Shown here in pieces: positions 44,797-54,157 of a stretch of 64,000 bases of DNA. Source of the stretch: Archaeoglobi archaeon JdFR-42 (GTDB taxonomy: Archaea > Halobacteriota > Archaeoglobi > Archaeoglobales > JdFR-42). The notes beneath the pieces were generated by a model. That model saw only the letters and a program-made list of their open reading frames with translations, did not search any database and was not told the origin of the DNA. Position 1 is the first letter of the stretch; each line of letters opens with the position of its first letter. The stretch spans positions 35,848 through 99,847 of the forward strand of contig MTND01000022.1 of NCBI GenBank assembly GCA_002010305.1. The letters run 5' to 3'. The position numbers were made by a program, and so were the translations under genes.

Positions 44797-45014
44797 TCAA
44801 CCTCTTCTTATCCATTTTAATGTTGTAACCACCACTATTTCACCTTTTGCTCCTCAACGACAACCACAACCATACATGTCTCCCTTTTAAATGCTGCCTT
44901 CCTTCTAAATCTTGCCCCTGTTATCCCTTCTGGTTTCTGTAATGTCTGTTCTATCTGGTGTAAGCTAATACCTCTCTCTTCAGCCCTCCTGGTCGCATGT
45001 TGGGATATGATCAC
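44797..45014 (-). pseudogene. DUF4258-family toxin-like gene, frameshifted
   Basis: GTG at 45014 gives IISQHATRRAEERGISLHQ and then RFRRKAAFKRETCMVVVVV, the DUF4258 pattern. After EEQKVK a stop (TAG) interrupts at about 44837; in the next frame VVVTTLKWIRRG completes the domain to TGA at 44797. One base appears to be missing. The start overlaps the integrase stop. Confidence 0.7.
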
Positions 45015-46267
45015 ACTCGCAGCTCCTGTTTCCCCAATTCCTCTATAAGCTGGGTTAACATCTCCATGGCCTTAGGGTTGCCTTCCAGAGATTCTGCCAA
45101 GGCCATGATACCTTTGAACTTGTCTCTTAGCTTTGGATCCTCAAAGATCTTGGTCATTACCTCTGGCATGATCTTTGATTCCTCTAACAGGGTTTCCATT
45201 CTCTCTTTCTCATCCAGGATCAAACCACATTTATGACAGAATCGGGCATGAGGAGTATTCATCTCTCCACATCTTGGACATTTTATGGGCTGTGTCTTAT
45301 GGTTCTCTTCCTCCTCTGTGACAATACCGTTATGCCTCAATACTGCCCCCTCGATATCCCTGCCTGATAAGTGGACATAAATAGCGGGCATATTGCTGCC
45401 CTGTACCCATCCGAAGTAGACATTCATCTGTTGCTCTGTCAGTGAATTAGCCAGAACTGTTGCCCTTGAATGCCTTATAATGTGTGGATAAACTCTCTTT
45501 TTAATCCCTGCCTTTAAAGCAGCTTTTTTTATGATTTTAGCATACATCTGATAGCTCATGGGCTGGCCTGCCTTATCCCCGTTTATCCTTACAAACACCA
45601 AGCTATCTGGATCCACCTCATTGGTTTTAGGATCATAATGTGGGTGATAGGTCATCCAGTGTTTGAGGTAGCTGGCTCCTGTAACCAGTGGGATAACTCT
45701 TTCCCCTGTTTTACCATGTACCTTGATCCTGGCTCCCCAGTCGGTCCATATCACATGTCCCCAGGTCAAACCAGCCAGTTCTCCGATTCTCAATCCACCC
45801 TCATAACCGACAGCAATGATGGCCTTATCCCTGATATTGGGAGTTACCTCGATCATCCTAGATATCTCTTCCTCTGTCAGAACATTGGGTTTCCTGTTAT
45901 CCTTTCTACTCCCTCTGAGAACTTTCAAGGGCTCCCAGCTCTCTCCCTTTAACCATCTGAAAAACCTCCTCAACCCTCTCCTGAACTCATTGATGGTCTG
46001 GATCTTATAGTTGTTGTTCTCAATCTGATACACTACATCTTTGAGATCATCTTCAGTCCATTCTGTGAATGGCTTATCTTTCCATTCCTGGACTTTTCGT
46101 AAAGTCTGGACGTATCTGAGTATTTTAGGTGGTTTGATTCCATCGATTTGTAAGTCTCTAACAAACTTAAGGATCAGATCCTTGTTTTCCTGGCAATAAG
46201 GTTCCTGCTTCACCTTTTCGATCTGTCGGTGGAGCCTGATCTCATATTTGTGGAGATCTGGTTCCAT
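45011..46267 (-). CDS. Tyrosine recombinase with C-terminal zinc ribbon
   Basis: 418 residues. An N-terminal SAM-like domain (residues 1-100) is followed by a catalytic domain: GGLRIGELAGL (Arg), HIIRHSRATVLA (His-x-x-Arg), and YFGWVQGSNMPAIYVHL (Trp/Tyr). The C-terminus has two Cys pairs (CPRC and CHKC), a zinc ribbon common in archaeal integrases. Start at 46267: a TATA-like box lies about 25 nt before, fitting leaderless mRNA. It may have integrated the 24-46 kb region. Confidence 0.88.
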   Translation of the reverse strand: MEPDLHKYEIRLHRQIEKVKQEPYCQENKDLILKFVRDLQIDGIKPPKILRYVQTLRKVQEWKDKPFTEWTEDDLKDVVYQIENNNYKIQTINEFRRGLRRFFRWLKGESWEPLKVLRGSRKDNRKPNVLTEEEISRMIEVTPNIRDKAIIAVGYEGGLRIGELAGLTWGHVIWTDWGARIKVHGKTGERVIPLVTGASYLKHWMTYHPHYDPKTNEVDPDSLVFVRINGDKAGQPMSYQMYAKIIKKAALKAGIKKRVYPHIIRHSRATVLANSLTEQQMNVYFGWVQGSNMPAIYVHLSGRDIEGAVLRHNGIVTEEEENHKTQPIKCPRCGEMNTPHARFCHKCGLILDEKERMETLLEESKIMPEVMTKIFEDPKLRDKFKGIMALAESLEGNPKAMEMLTQLIEELGKQELRV

Positions 46268-46499
46268 AGTAGTATTTCTGATTTCATATAATAAATATGT
46301 TTCTATGAGCATTTAACCTTTTAAAATAAGCTCCGCCAGAGCACTCTTTTAATGATTAACAGTTTAGCATTACAATATTGTAACTTTTGTGACCTGATTT
46401 AATCAGTCAACTCATTATAATGTACTGATAGGCCAAATTTCAGTTAAATATCTTCTGATGTTAATCCTCTGAATTATCACAAAAAATTAAGTATGTTGC
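46268..46499. other. Gap with short att-like sequence
   Basis: AT-rich, no gene. CCGCCAGAGCA at 46333-46343 matches the tRNA-Glu 3' end (23361-23371) in 10 of 11 bases and lies just upstream of the integrase. This may be a remnant of the far attachment site, or chance. Confidence 0.3.
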
Positions 46500-47132
46500 A
46501 TGAATAAAAGAAAAACAATGGCAAGTCTTAGAGTTATGTGGATATTTATAGTTTTCATAGCTTCCTTGTTAATCATCGGGTGTGTGAAAGAGGATACAGA
46601 CAGTAATGCTAGTGATGAAGGAAATAACATCTCTGAACTTGCCAGAAAAAGCAGTGTTAAGCTGGAAAATGTCAAGATTTATTACTATTACGATCCAGCA
46701 TGCCCAAACTGTGAAGCTGTGGAGCCATATATACAATTCCTCGCAGAGAGATCACCAGTTAGTTTTGATTTCTGTGATGTTACTGAGATCAATAATTGCA
46801 GTGATGATAGCAAAATGATGATATCTTTAGCTTCAAAAAAGCTAAACAATTCTCTTGGAGTCCCAATGGCAATAATATTAAATGATTCTCAGGCATTCAT
46901 TTTTCTTGGGAGACTTAAAATTACGAAAATTGACACATTCCTAGAAAAGAAGCTCAACGTTCCTTCCCCTGAGATAAGGTTTGGATCCAGATTCATAAAA
47001 TTAAATGAATGTATAGCGTGTCATGAGCAGATGGGGTTGACAGTACCATCGGTTTATACCTGTACTTATTGTTGCCATGATGTCGATGTAAATATATCAG
47101 ACAGTAGAGATATTGAATTCAAGATGGAATAA
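46500..47132 (+). CDS. Thioredoxin-fold lipoprotein with CxxCH motif
   Basis: 210 residues. A signal peptide with lipobox (SLLIIGC, Cys28) is followed by a thioredoxin-like domain with DPACPNCEAVEPY near residue 64. The C-terminal part has CIACH near residue 171, which fits a c-type heme site, and a further CTYCC. Likely an extracytoplasmic disulfide or cytochrome-maturation protein. Heme binding is inferred from the motif alone. Confidence 0.65.
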   Translation: MNKRKTMASLRVMWIFIVFIASLLIIGCVKEDTDSNASDEGNNISELARKSSVKLENVKIYYYYDPACPNCEAVEPYIQFLAERSPVSFDFCDVTEINNCSDDSKMMISLASKKLNNSLGVPMAIILNDSQAFIFLGRLKITKIDTFLEKKLNVPSPEIRFGSRFIKLNECIACHEQMGLTVPSVYTCTYCCHDVDVNISDSRDIEFKME

Positions 47133-47220
47133 ACATCAGGAAGTGTGAACTATGGGATAAAACCACTCATACCCATTTAACCCTTCTATTTATGATTAGC
47201 AATCTGTTTTTCCAATATAC

Positions 47221-47745
47221 CTACTGAGTGTCAAGTTCTTTAAGGAAATCCACTAGATCATTCAAGTCATTCTCATCTATATCCCATCTGGGCATGCACT
47301 CATCCAGAGGCTGTCCTGCTGGATTCAAACCTTGGGTGATTGCCATTTTAATGGTTGTTTCATTATAAGGGGGATGTTCTTCTTCACCAGCTTCATGTTC
47401 CATTTTCTCTGAAGTAAGAGTACTGAATCTAATATCTGGAGGAATCTCATTGCACATCATTACGGCCCTTCCTCCCTTTCCATCGGGTCCATGACACGTC
47501 ACACAGCTTCCTCCATGCTGATACAACCAGTGGGGCCCTCCAGATTTAGGAATTATTCGTTCTCCATTCATGTTAAACCCTGTATAATAGATCATCTCTC
47601 CATTGGATGAAAATTCTTTTTTAGGTGGACTCTGATATGTATTTGATCCGTATGGATAAGCCCTCTGGTAGGCATAGTAGTTGTAAATCGCTATAAGGCT
47701 GAGGATGCCGAGCAGAATTAATATGATGGCAGTATTTTTTCTAAT
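47221..47745 (-). CDS. Membrane-anchored monoheme cytochrome c
   Basis: 174 residues from an ATT at 47745. An N-terminal membrane helix (IILILLGILSLIAIYNYYAY) is followed by a periplasm-type domain with CVTCHGPDGKGG (heme c) and a distal Met candidate in DECMPRW. The sequence up to 47595 is open with no ATG, GTG or TTG, and includes the helix. GGGGGTG ends 7 nt before the ATT. A shorter ATG start at 47595 would lose the anchor. Confidence 0.8.
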   Translation of the reverse strand: MRKNTAIILILLGILSLIAIYNYYAYQRAYPYGSNTYQSPPKKEFSSNGEMIYYTGFNMNGERIIPKSGGPHWLYQHGGSCVTCHGPDGKGGRAVMMCNEIPPDIRFSTLTSEKMEHEAGEEEHPPYNETTIKMAITQGLNPAGQPLDECMPRWDIDENDLNDLVDFLKELDTQ

Positions 47746-47830
47746 AGTATAACACCCCCTATTATCAGTCTATTTGGAGAATTAAAAAGTTTACGAAATT
47801 AGTATGAATAGAAATTGTATCTATCTCAAT

Positions 47831-48310
47831 TTATTTTTTGAGAGCTTTTCTGAGTTGCTCATATGTCTCTTCAATAGCCTGAGGTATCACCTTGACATCT
47901 GCCAGAACAGGCATGAAATTGGTATCTCCATCCCATCTTGGAACGACATGAAAATGAATATGATCTTCAATGCCCGCTCCTGCAATCCTCCCTAAATTTA
48001 TACCTAAATTAAATCCATCGGGATTCATGGTCGATTTAATAGCCTTAATTATCATTTTTGTGTTATTCATCATGTCTAGAGTCTCTTCATCGGTAAGCTC
48101 CTCTAGAGGTGATACATGTCTGTATGGAGCAACCATCACGTGGCCGGGGTTGTAAGGATAGTTGTTCATTATAATGAAGCTATACTCCCCTCTGTACAGT
48201 ATTAATCTTTCCTCGTCATTATTTTCTCTTGGAAAGTCACAGAAAATACATCCTTCATATTTCTCGCCTTTTATGTATTCAATCCTCCACGGCGCAAATA
48301 TATGGTGCAT
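47831..48310 (-). CDS. HIT-family nucleotide hydrolase/phosphorylase
   Basis: The HIT motif HIHFHVVPRW lies near the C-terminus. FAPWRIEYIKG near the start is typical of Ap4A phosphorylase-like HIT proteins. CIFC lies just after. ATG at 48310 is preferred, since it gives the usual N-terminus; the frame is open to 48403. Likely hydrolyses or phosphorolyses dinucleoside polyphosphates. Confidence 0.85.
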   Translation of the reverse strand: MHHIFAPWRIEYIKGEKYEGCIFCDFPRENNDEERLILYRGEYSFIIMNNYPYNPGHVMVAPYRHVSPLEELTDEETLDMMNNTKMIIKAIKSTMNPDGFNLGINLGRIAGAGIEDHIHFHVVPRWDGDTNFMPVLADVKVIPQAIEETYEQLRKALKK

Positions 48311-48403
48311 AAAGATACTTCTATCTTCTGGAATTTCAACCTTTCTTTTTGAAGACGACTCTGGTGAGGTATATGTATCCCGGGTCATATGTAAAAAGAC
48401 CAT

Positions 48404-48842
48404 CGGTTCATCTAAAATTAATTGGAAACTTTGTTGACATTAGAAATAGACATTTTTACTATAACTTGGTTAGAGTAGTATGAAAATCTCCGTGAGAAGT
48501 TGTGTGATAGTCACATCCCTGTTGTATTAATCTCTACCTCACATACCCAGTTCACCCATTATGATGCTGTAAAAACCAGGAATTTCAGTGATACAGGCCC
48601 TAAAGAATTCTTAACTGCTATAGAGGGCAAATCTGACTGATCTGGATTTGGTTTTTAAAGTACTGAGATGACAATGAATATACAAAGATAGATGATTATA
48701 CTCGTTACGATTTATATTGTGGAAAACCGTGAAAATCTCCGAATCATCCTCATGGTCGTGGATCCATCTTCCAATCAACTTTTTATTCCCTTGTAGAAAT
48801 GGGATAGAAAAGATTATATTGGATCATAAATCAATTTCTTTT
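48404..48842. other. Gap before the cobamide operon
   Basis: About 440 bp with no gene that I trust. TGAAAATCTCCG occurs twice (48480 and 48728). No cobalamin riboswitch core was recognised. Confidence 0.45.
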
Positions 48843-50183
48843 GTGAAAAATAAATTATGCTTGATAGCGACTCTCATTGCAATTAGTCTTCTCCTCCTAA
48901 CGGGGTGCATCGAATCCACCCCTCCCGACAAAGAGAAGTCAGGAATAAAGACACCCACACCTGATCTAAAAGTCTCTCCTGCAGATTCTGGGATGATGAT
49001 CCTGAAAATCGGAGTATTACATCCTCAAGACTTCAAATCTCTGACCATGGATGTTACCAGAGTGGCTGTTCACTCTTCAAAAGGCTGGGAAGATCTGGCA
49101 GGAAAAATGACCATTAATCTTAAAGAAGCTGGAAAAGATGGCGTATTTGTTGGTAAAAGAATGCTTGAAAATGGAACCTATGATAAAATTCTCTTGGAAA
49201 TAGGCAGGATTATAGTGGACGATGGAAAAGGGAAAAAAGAAGTTATCACCCCATACAAGAATATCCAGATAAACCAGACCTTCGATTTTTCTGATGATAA
49301 AAACACAACAATACTCCTGCAGATTGATGTGGGTAAATCAATAATAAGCACGGGTGTAACAGAAAAATACATTTTCTTCCCTTCCCTGAAACTTAACATA
49401 TTGAGTAAATCAAGGGAAATAGAATCTCTCTTTGAAAAAAGACCTGAAAGAATAGTCTCTCTTTCCCCTGCTAATACGGAAATTCTGTTTGCAGTGGGTG
49501 CGGGAGATGAAGTTGTTGCAGTTACGGATTATTCAAACTATCCACCCGAGGCTGTTGAGAGAGAAAAAGTTGGGGGATTCACTACGGTGAATATTGAAAA
49601 AATCATCTCTCTGAAACCCGATCTTGTTGTGGCAGAAAAGGCCAACGGGAATGAAGTGATTGAGAAGATTGAGAGTATGGGAATCCCGGTTATGGTGTTC
49701 GAGGCTAAAACTGTAGAAGATGTAATCTCCAATATAATGCTTGCTGGAAAAGCTGCAGGTGATGAAAATAAGACCAGAGAGGTTATTAAAAAGATCAATT
49801 CCTCTCTTGATAAAGTAAAAGAAGCCAAAAGTGCGAAACCTACCGTCCTTGTTGTGGTTTGGCATGAACCTATATATGTGGCCGGTAGAGACACTTTCAT
49901 CAGTGATGTTATTGAAAGGGCAGGGGGCGTGAATGTGGCGAGCAACATTGAAGGTTTTAAAGCCATAGGTTATGAGGACCTAATTGCCATGAATCCCAAT
50001 ATCATAGTTGTATCTTCTGGACATGGAACTTATGCTGCTTTAGTCAATAATTCCGTCCTTAAAGATGTGAAGGCCATTAAAAATAATAGAGTGTATCAAA
50101 TGAACCCTGACATCCTTAACAGACCCGGACCAAGAATTGCAGAAGCTATAGAGACTCTGTATGGAATGTTCTATGAGAGCTAA
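48843..50183 (+). CDS. btuF: Cobamide ABC transporter substrate-binding lipoprotein
   Basis: 446 residues from GTG at 48843. Signal peptide with lipobox LLLLTGC (Cys22), then a DUF4382-like beta domain (about residues 50-185), then a BtuF/TroA-type domain (VSLSPANTEILFAVGAGDEVV onward). It captures cobamide or cobinamide outside the cell. The DUF4382 fusion is unusual. It overlaps btuC by 11 nt. An iron-siderophore role is the main alternative, but cbiZ downstream favours cobamides. Confidence 0.87.
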   Translation: MKNKLCLIATLIAISLLLLTGCIESTPPDKEKSGIKTPTPDLKVSPADSGMMILKIGVLHPQDFKSLTMDVTRVAVHSSKGWEDLAGKMTINLKEAGKDGVFVGKRMLENGTYDKILLEIGRIIVDDGKGKKEVITPYKNIQINQTFDFSDDKNTTILLQIDVGKSIISTGVTEKYIFFPSLKLNILSKSREIESLFEKRPERIVSLSPANTEILFAVGAGDEVVAVTDYSNYPPEAVEREKVGGFTTVNIEKIISLKPDLVVAEKANGNEVIEKIESMGIPVMVFEAKTVEDVISNIMLAGKAAGDENKTREVIKKINSSLDKVKEAKSAKPTVLVVVWHEPIYVAGRDTFISDVIERAGGVNVASNIEGFKAIGYEDLIAMNPNIIVVSSGHGTYAALVNNSVLKDVKAIKNNRVYQMNPDILNRPGPRIAEAIETLYGMFYES

Positions 50184-51141
50184 ATTTTTATTAGTCCTCA
50201 TCGTAATCGATATCTTAGCTCTTATTACAGGACTGGGCATGGGCTCTTCAGATGTAGGTTTCAAGGATATAATGGCTTGGGTATCTGGAGATGCTCCTCC
50301 TACCATTGTGGCTATACTGAAGGATATCCGGTTGCCCAGAACTCTCCTTGCACTGAGTGTCGGGGCTAGCCTTGCAACTGCTGGCTGCTCTCTCCAGGCC
50401 CTATTCAGAAATCCACTGGCGGACCCCTACATACTGGGTATATCAGGTGGGGCCAGTTCTGGAGCAGCTCTCATGATTCTCCTGGGGATTGCATCTACTA
50501 TAAACATAATTTTTGCTGCATTTCTTTTTGCTATATTCACAGCTTTCATCGTTTACAGGCTTGGAATGTCAGATGGAAAACTACCCGTGTATACAATTCT
50601 CCTCGCAGGAGTTGCCATGGCATCTTTTCTCACTGGTATCACTTCTCTACTGATTTATATTGCAGGTCGTGATATGTATCAGGTGGTTTTCTGGATTATG
50701 GGTGGTTTCTGGACAGCAAACTGGTTTAAGGTGAAGGTCGTCTTCGTCCCTATGGTGTTGGGTATATTATATATGGTCTACCAGTCGTGGAATCTTAATG
50801 CGATATTGATGGGAGAAGAACATGCTATGAGTGTTGGTCTAAGTGTGGAAGATTTTAAAAGGAGAATAATAATTGCTTCTGCCCTTCTGACCGCATCAGC
50901 AGTATCAGTAAGTGGAGTTATTGGGTTTGTCGGGCTGATAACTCCTCATGCCATGCGGTTACTAGTTGGGGAGAATCATAAAATCCTCCTGCCATCATCA
51001 ATACTCGCTGGAGCGGCTTTCATGGCCTTTGTAGATATTCCTGCAAGAATGATAACAGAAGGAGAAGTGCCAGTAGGAATCATTACTGCCCTTCTTGGGG
51101 CACCCTTCTTTCTATATCTTCTCAGGAGAGGAGAGTATTGA
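50173..51141 (+). CDS. btuC: Cobamide ABC transporter permease
   Basis: 322 residues with about ten membrane helices of the FecCD family. Hallmarks: RLPRTLLALSVGASLATAGC near residue 55, FRNPLADPYILGISGGASSG, and SGVIGFVGLITPHAMRL near 255. Its end overlaps btuD by 4 nt. Confidence 0.95.
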   Translation: MRAKFLLVLIVIDILALITGLGMGSSDVGFKDIMAWVSGDAPPTIVAILKDIRLPRTLLALSVGASLATAGCSLQALFRNPLADPYILGISGGASSGAALMILLGIASTINIIFAAFLFAIFTAFIVYRLGMSDGKLPVYTILLAGVAMASFLTGITSLLIYIAGRDMYQVVFWIMGGFWTANWFKVKVVFVPMVLGILYMVYQSWNLNAILMGEEHAMSVGLSVEDFKRRIIIASALLTASAVSVSGVIGFVGLITPHAMRLLVGENHKILLPSSILAGAAFMAFVDIPARMITEGEVPVGIITALLGAPFFLYLLRRGEY

Positions 51142-52388
51142 TACTGGAAGTCCAGGATGTAAGAGTGAAACTAGGAAGTACAGAGATATTGAAGGACATC
51201 ACGTTCAAACTGGAAGAGGGTGAGCTGGTCGCTCTTCTGGGACCAAACGGGAGTGGCAAGTCCACTTTACTAAAAACAATTTTTGGGGTTATACGCCCAT
51301 TTACCGGAGCAATATATCTGGATGGAAAACAAACCGCTGAGATGAACACCAGAGAAATTGCCACTCTTGTCGGTTATCTACCTCAAGAAGGCTCGGATGT
51401 AGGGTTGAGAGTAATTGATATTGTGTTGCTGGGAAGAACTCCTTACATGGACGGATTTAGAAAAATATCGGGTGAAAATCTTGAAATAGCGAGAAAAGCC
51501 CTTAAAATGGTTGGTCTCGAAGGGTTTGAACAAAGAAAGTTTTCAGAGCTCAGTGGAGGAGAGAAGCAAAAAGTATTGTTAGCAAGAGTATTTACGCAAG
51601 AAACTGAAGTTTTACTCTTGGACGAGCCAACATCCCATCTTGACATATCAAGTCAGATCGAAATTCTGAGTATACTGAAAAAAAAGGTTGAAAAAGGTAT
51701 ATCGGCTCTTATTGCCATCCATGACATCAATCTAGCTGTTTCTTTCTGTGACAGGATACTCCTAGTTAAGAATGGGAAGATAGCCTATGCTGGTGAGCCG
51801 GAAGCAGTAATAACTCCATATACCATTCGTGATGTTTTCAATGCAGAAGTTGAGGTGAGAAAGCATGGAGGAAAGTTGTACATAATTCCAAAAGTAATAA
51901 AGCCCGTGAAAAGGGAAAAGGGAATATCCCATATCCATGTAATTTGTGGTGGTGGGAGTGGATCGAACCTGATTTACTTGTTATCCTCGCAGGGATATTA
52001 TATCTCAGTCGGTGCTGTGAATACTCTCGACTCTGACTGGAATGCAGCCATTGAAGCAGGAGCAGAAGTGATAGCTGAGGTACCATTTTCTGCCATCAGC
52101 AAGGAAATTCACGAGGCTAACTTAAAGATGATACAGAGAAGTGATGCAGTAATACTTACAAATCTCACTATTGGTGTGGGAAATCTACCGAATTTGGAAG
52201 CTGCTTTGATTGCAGCAAAAGAGGGAAAACTATTCCTCATAAATTCAACTGATTTTAATGAGAGGAATTTTGCCGGTAAGAAAGCAGAGGAAATATATGA
52301 AAAGATTATGAAGCTTTTGCCAGAGACCAGGATTTTCAGAAAGAAAAAAGATCTCTTGGAGGTCCTTAATGAAATACTGGGTTCATGA
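51138..52388 (+). CDS. btuD: Cobamide ABC transporter ATPase with C-terminal extra domain
   Basis: 416 residues. ABC core: Walker A GPNGSGKST near residue 35, signature LSGGEKQ near 139, Walker B LLLDEPTSH near 160. After residue 255 a Rossmann-like extra domain follows (HIHVICGGGSGSNLIYLLSS), found in some archaeal BtuD proteins; its role is unknown. TTG start. The end overlaps cbiZ by 20 nt. Confidence 0.94.
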   Translation: MILEVQDVRVKLGSTEILKDITFKLEEGELVALLGPNGSGKSTLLKTIFGVIRPFTGAIYLDGKQTAEMNTREIATLVGYLPQEGSDVGLRVIDIVLLGRTPYMDGFRKISGENLEIARKALKMVGLEGFEQRKFSELSGGEKQKVLLARVFTQETEVLLLDEPTSHLDISSQIEILSILKKKVEKGISALIAIHDINLAVSFCDRILLVKNGKIAYAGEPEAVITPYTIRDVFNAEVEVRKHGGKLYIIPKVIKPVKREKGISHIHVICGGGSGSNLIYLLSSQGYYISVGAVNTLDSDWNAAIEAGAEVIAEVPFSAISKEIHEANLKMIQRSDAVILTNLTIGVGNLPNLEAALIAAKEGKLFLINSTDFNERNFAGKKAEEIYEKIMKLLPETRIFRKKKDLLEVLNEILGS

Positions 52389-52950
52389 GGATACTCTTAT
52401 AATCGAGGGAAACTTCAAGGCTGTGAGCTCAGGCCTTCTTGGGGGATGGAAAAAAGTTAACCACATCTTTAACCATACTGTAGACGAGAAAGCCTTTGAT
52501 CTTCACAATCCCGTAGATTATTTGAAAGATGTTGCTGCAAAATATGGATTTGAAGAATATTTCGGCCTTCTGACTGCCGTTCCAATGAAAAACTTGACGG
52601 TTGTAAGGAAAGGAGATGTATTAGTATTCGCTACCGCTGGTGTAAACAATCCCAATTCTAGAATTGGAACCATTAATATCATCGTGGTTGTAGATGCTAT
52701 GGTATCTGATGGAGGAATGATCAATGGGATAATAACAGCCACTGAAGCGAAATCCGCTGAGCTCATCTCAAGAAAACATAATTTTACCGGGACTAATACA
52801 GACGCTGTGATAATAGCTCAAATCGAGACGAAAAAATCTGGAAGGAAATATTATGAGTACGCTGGACCAGCCAGTGAACTCGGAGTAAAAATCTGGAATG
52901 GCGTCAGAGAGGCTGTAGGAAAAAGTCTTGCCAAATGGTATGGGGATTAA
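52369..52950 (+). CDS. cbiZ: Adenosylcobinamide amidohydrolase CbiZ
   Basis: 193 residues with the CbiZ pattern VSSGLLGGWKKVNHIFNHTV, LTAVPMKNLTVV and NPNSRIGTINIIVVVD. It removes the aminopropanol from cobinamide to give cobyric acid, so that imported cobamides can be rebuilt. The operon position after btuFCD supports salvage. Confidence 0.95.
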   Translation: MKYWVHEDTLIIEGNFKAVSSGLLGGWKKVNHIFNHTVDEKAFDLHNPVDYLKDVAAKYGFEEYFGLLTAVPMKNLTVVRKGDVLVFATAGVNNPNSRIGTINIIVVVDAMVSDGGMINGIITATEAKSAELISRKHNFTGTNTDAVIIAQIETKKSGRKYYEYAGPASELGVKIWNGVREAVGKSLAKWYGD

Positions 52951-53025
52951 ACAATCATATTTAATTTCTGATGTGACGGGTATCGTCACTCTCATATGAG
53001 AGAATTAAAAGGTAAAAACAGGAGT

Positions 53026-54024
53026 TTACATTGATTTCAATAGCAACTCTCCCTCGAAAGATCTGTATACGGCAACCCTGTCAACAATTCCTGAATATCT
53101 TCTCTTAAGCTCTGATATAATTTCATCCGTCCCTCCTGTCACTACAAAGGTTTCCAGCATCTCATCAGTGATCTCCCGTGCCATTCCTTTCCAGTCCCCT
53201 TTAAGAGATTTTTTGTGAAGTCTGTCAACTACTTCACCCCATCCATGCAGTTCAAGGACCTTCTTGTAGGTTCGTGTAGATGAGTAAAAGGCAATCTGCT
53301 GTCTCAAGTCTTCCTTTTCTTTTTCAATATCTTTCTCTGTATCTCCAGTTGCTATGAATACAGAAGCAAAAAGTTCAACATCCCTCTTTTTCCTTCCAAC
53401 CTTTCTAGCTCCTTTCTCTATTCCTGGGATTACAATATTCTTGATGTAATCTATTGAATGGAGAGGGTGTATGTGGAATCCATCACATATTTCTCCAGCA
53501 AGTCTGCACATGCTGATATTAACCCCAGCGATATGGATAGGAATATCAGGGTTAGGAATCGGACCAGGATCAAAAAAAGGTGTCATCAAGTTTATGGTAA
53601 AATATTTTCCCCTAAAATTCAGTCTCTCATTATTCTGCCAGCACTTCCATATGGCTCGCAATGCTTCTATAACTTCTCTCAGTTTTTCAACTGGGCTCTC
53701 CCATTTAATTCCAAACCTTCTTTCGATGTGTCCTTTAACCTGAGTACCCAACCCTAGAATAAATCTTCCATCCAGCAGACGCTGAAGATCCCAAGCGGTA
53801 TATGCAAGGCTCATAGGACTCCTAGGAAAAGCAAGGGCTATAGAAGTTCCCACCATAATATTGTCCGTATGTTCTCCAGCTATGGCGACTGGTAAAAAGG
53901 GATCATGGCTGGTCTCTGCAAACCATATACACTCAAATCCAGATTTTTCAGCTAGATTGGATAGTTCTCCAATTCTTTTAATGGAGATATCTTGGGCAAT
54001 TCTAACATCGATTTTTAGACTCAT
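53026..54024 (-). CDS. F420-dependent luciferase-like oxidoreductase
   Basis: 332 residues of the LLM fold (TIGR03617-like). AEKSGFECIWFAETSHDPFL near residue 26 and LLDGRFILGLGTQV near 88 are typical, with NIMVGTSIALAFPRSP. Uses F420 as hydride donor; the substrate is unknown. It is related to Mer but lacks its close pattern. Transcribed alone. Confidence 0.8.
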   Translation of the reverse strand: MSLKIDVRIAQDISIKRIGELSNLAEKSGFECIWFAETSHDPFLPVAIAGEHTDNIMVGTSIALAFPRSPMSLAYTAWDLQRLLDGRFILGLGTQVKGHIERRFGIKWESPVEKLREVIEALRAIWKCWQNNERLNFRGKYFTINLMTPFFDPGPIPNPDIPIHIAGVNISMCRLAGEICDGFHIHPLHSIDYIKNIVIPGIEKGARKVGRKKRDVELFASVFIATGDTEKDIEKEKEDLRQQIAFYSSTRTYKKVLELHGWGEVVDRLHKKSLKGDWKGMAREITDEMLETFVVTGGTDEIISELKRRYSGIVDRVAVYRSFEGELLLKSM

Positions 54025-54157
54025 AATAGTTATACGATTCTCATCTCAAGAGCAATTAAATTTTCTAAATTTTAAAAATTATTTTAGATTTACAAGCTTT
54101 TTTAACGGAAAGGGTATTGTGAAAAATGGTTTATTCTATTTAGTAAAATAAAACAAA

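Noticed and set aside
46321..46350. Partial tRNA or tRNA remnant near the second integrase
   Set aside because: Only an 11-base match to the tRNA-Glu 3' end, no cloverleaf. Kept only as a weak att hint.
48404..48842. Cobalamin riboswitch before btuF
   Set aside because: No B12-box core was recognised by eye, and such riboswitches are rare in archaea.
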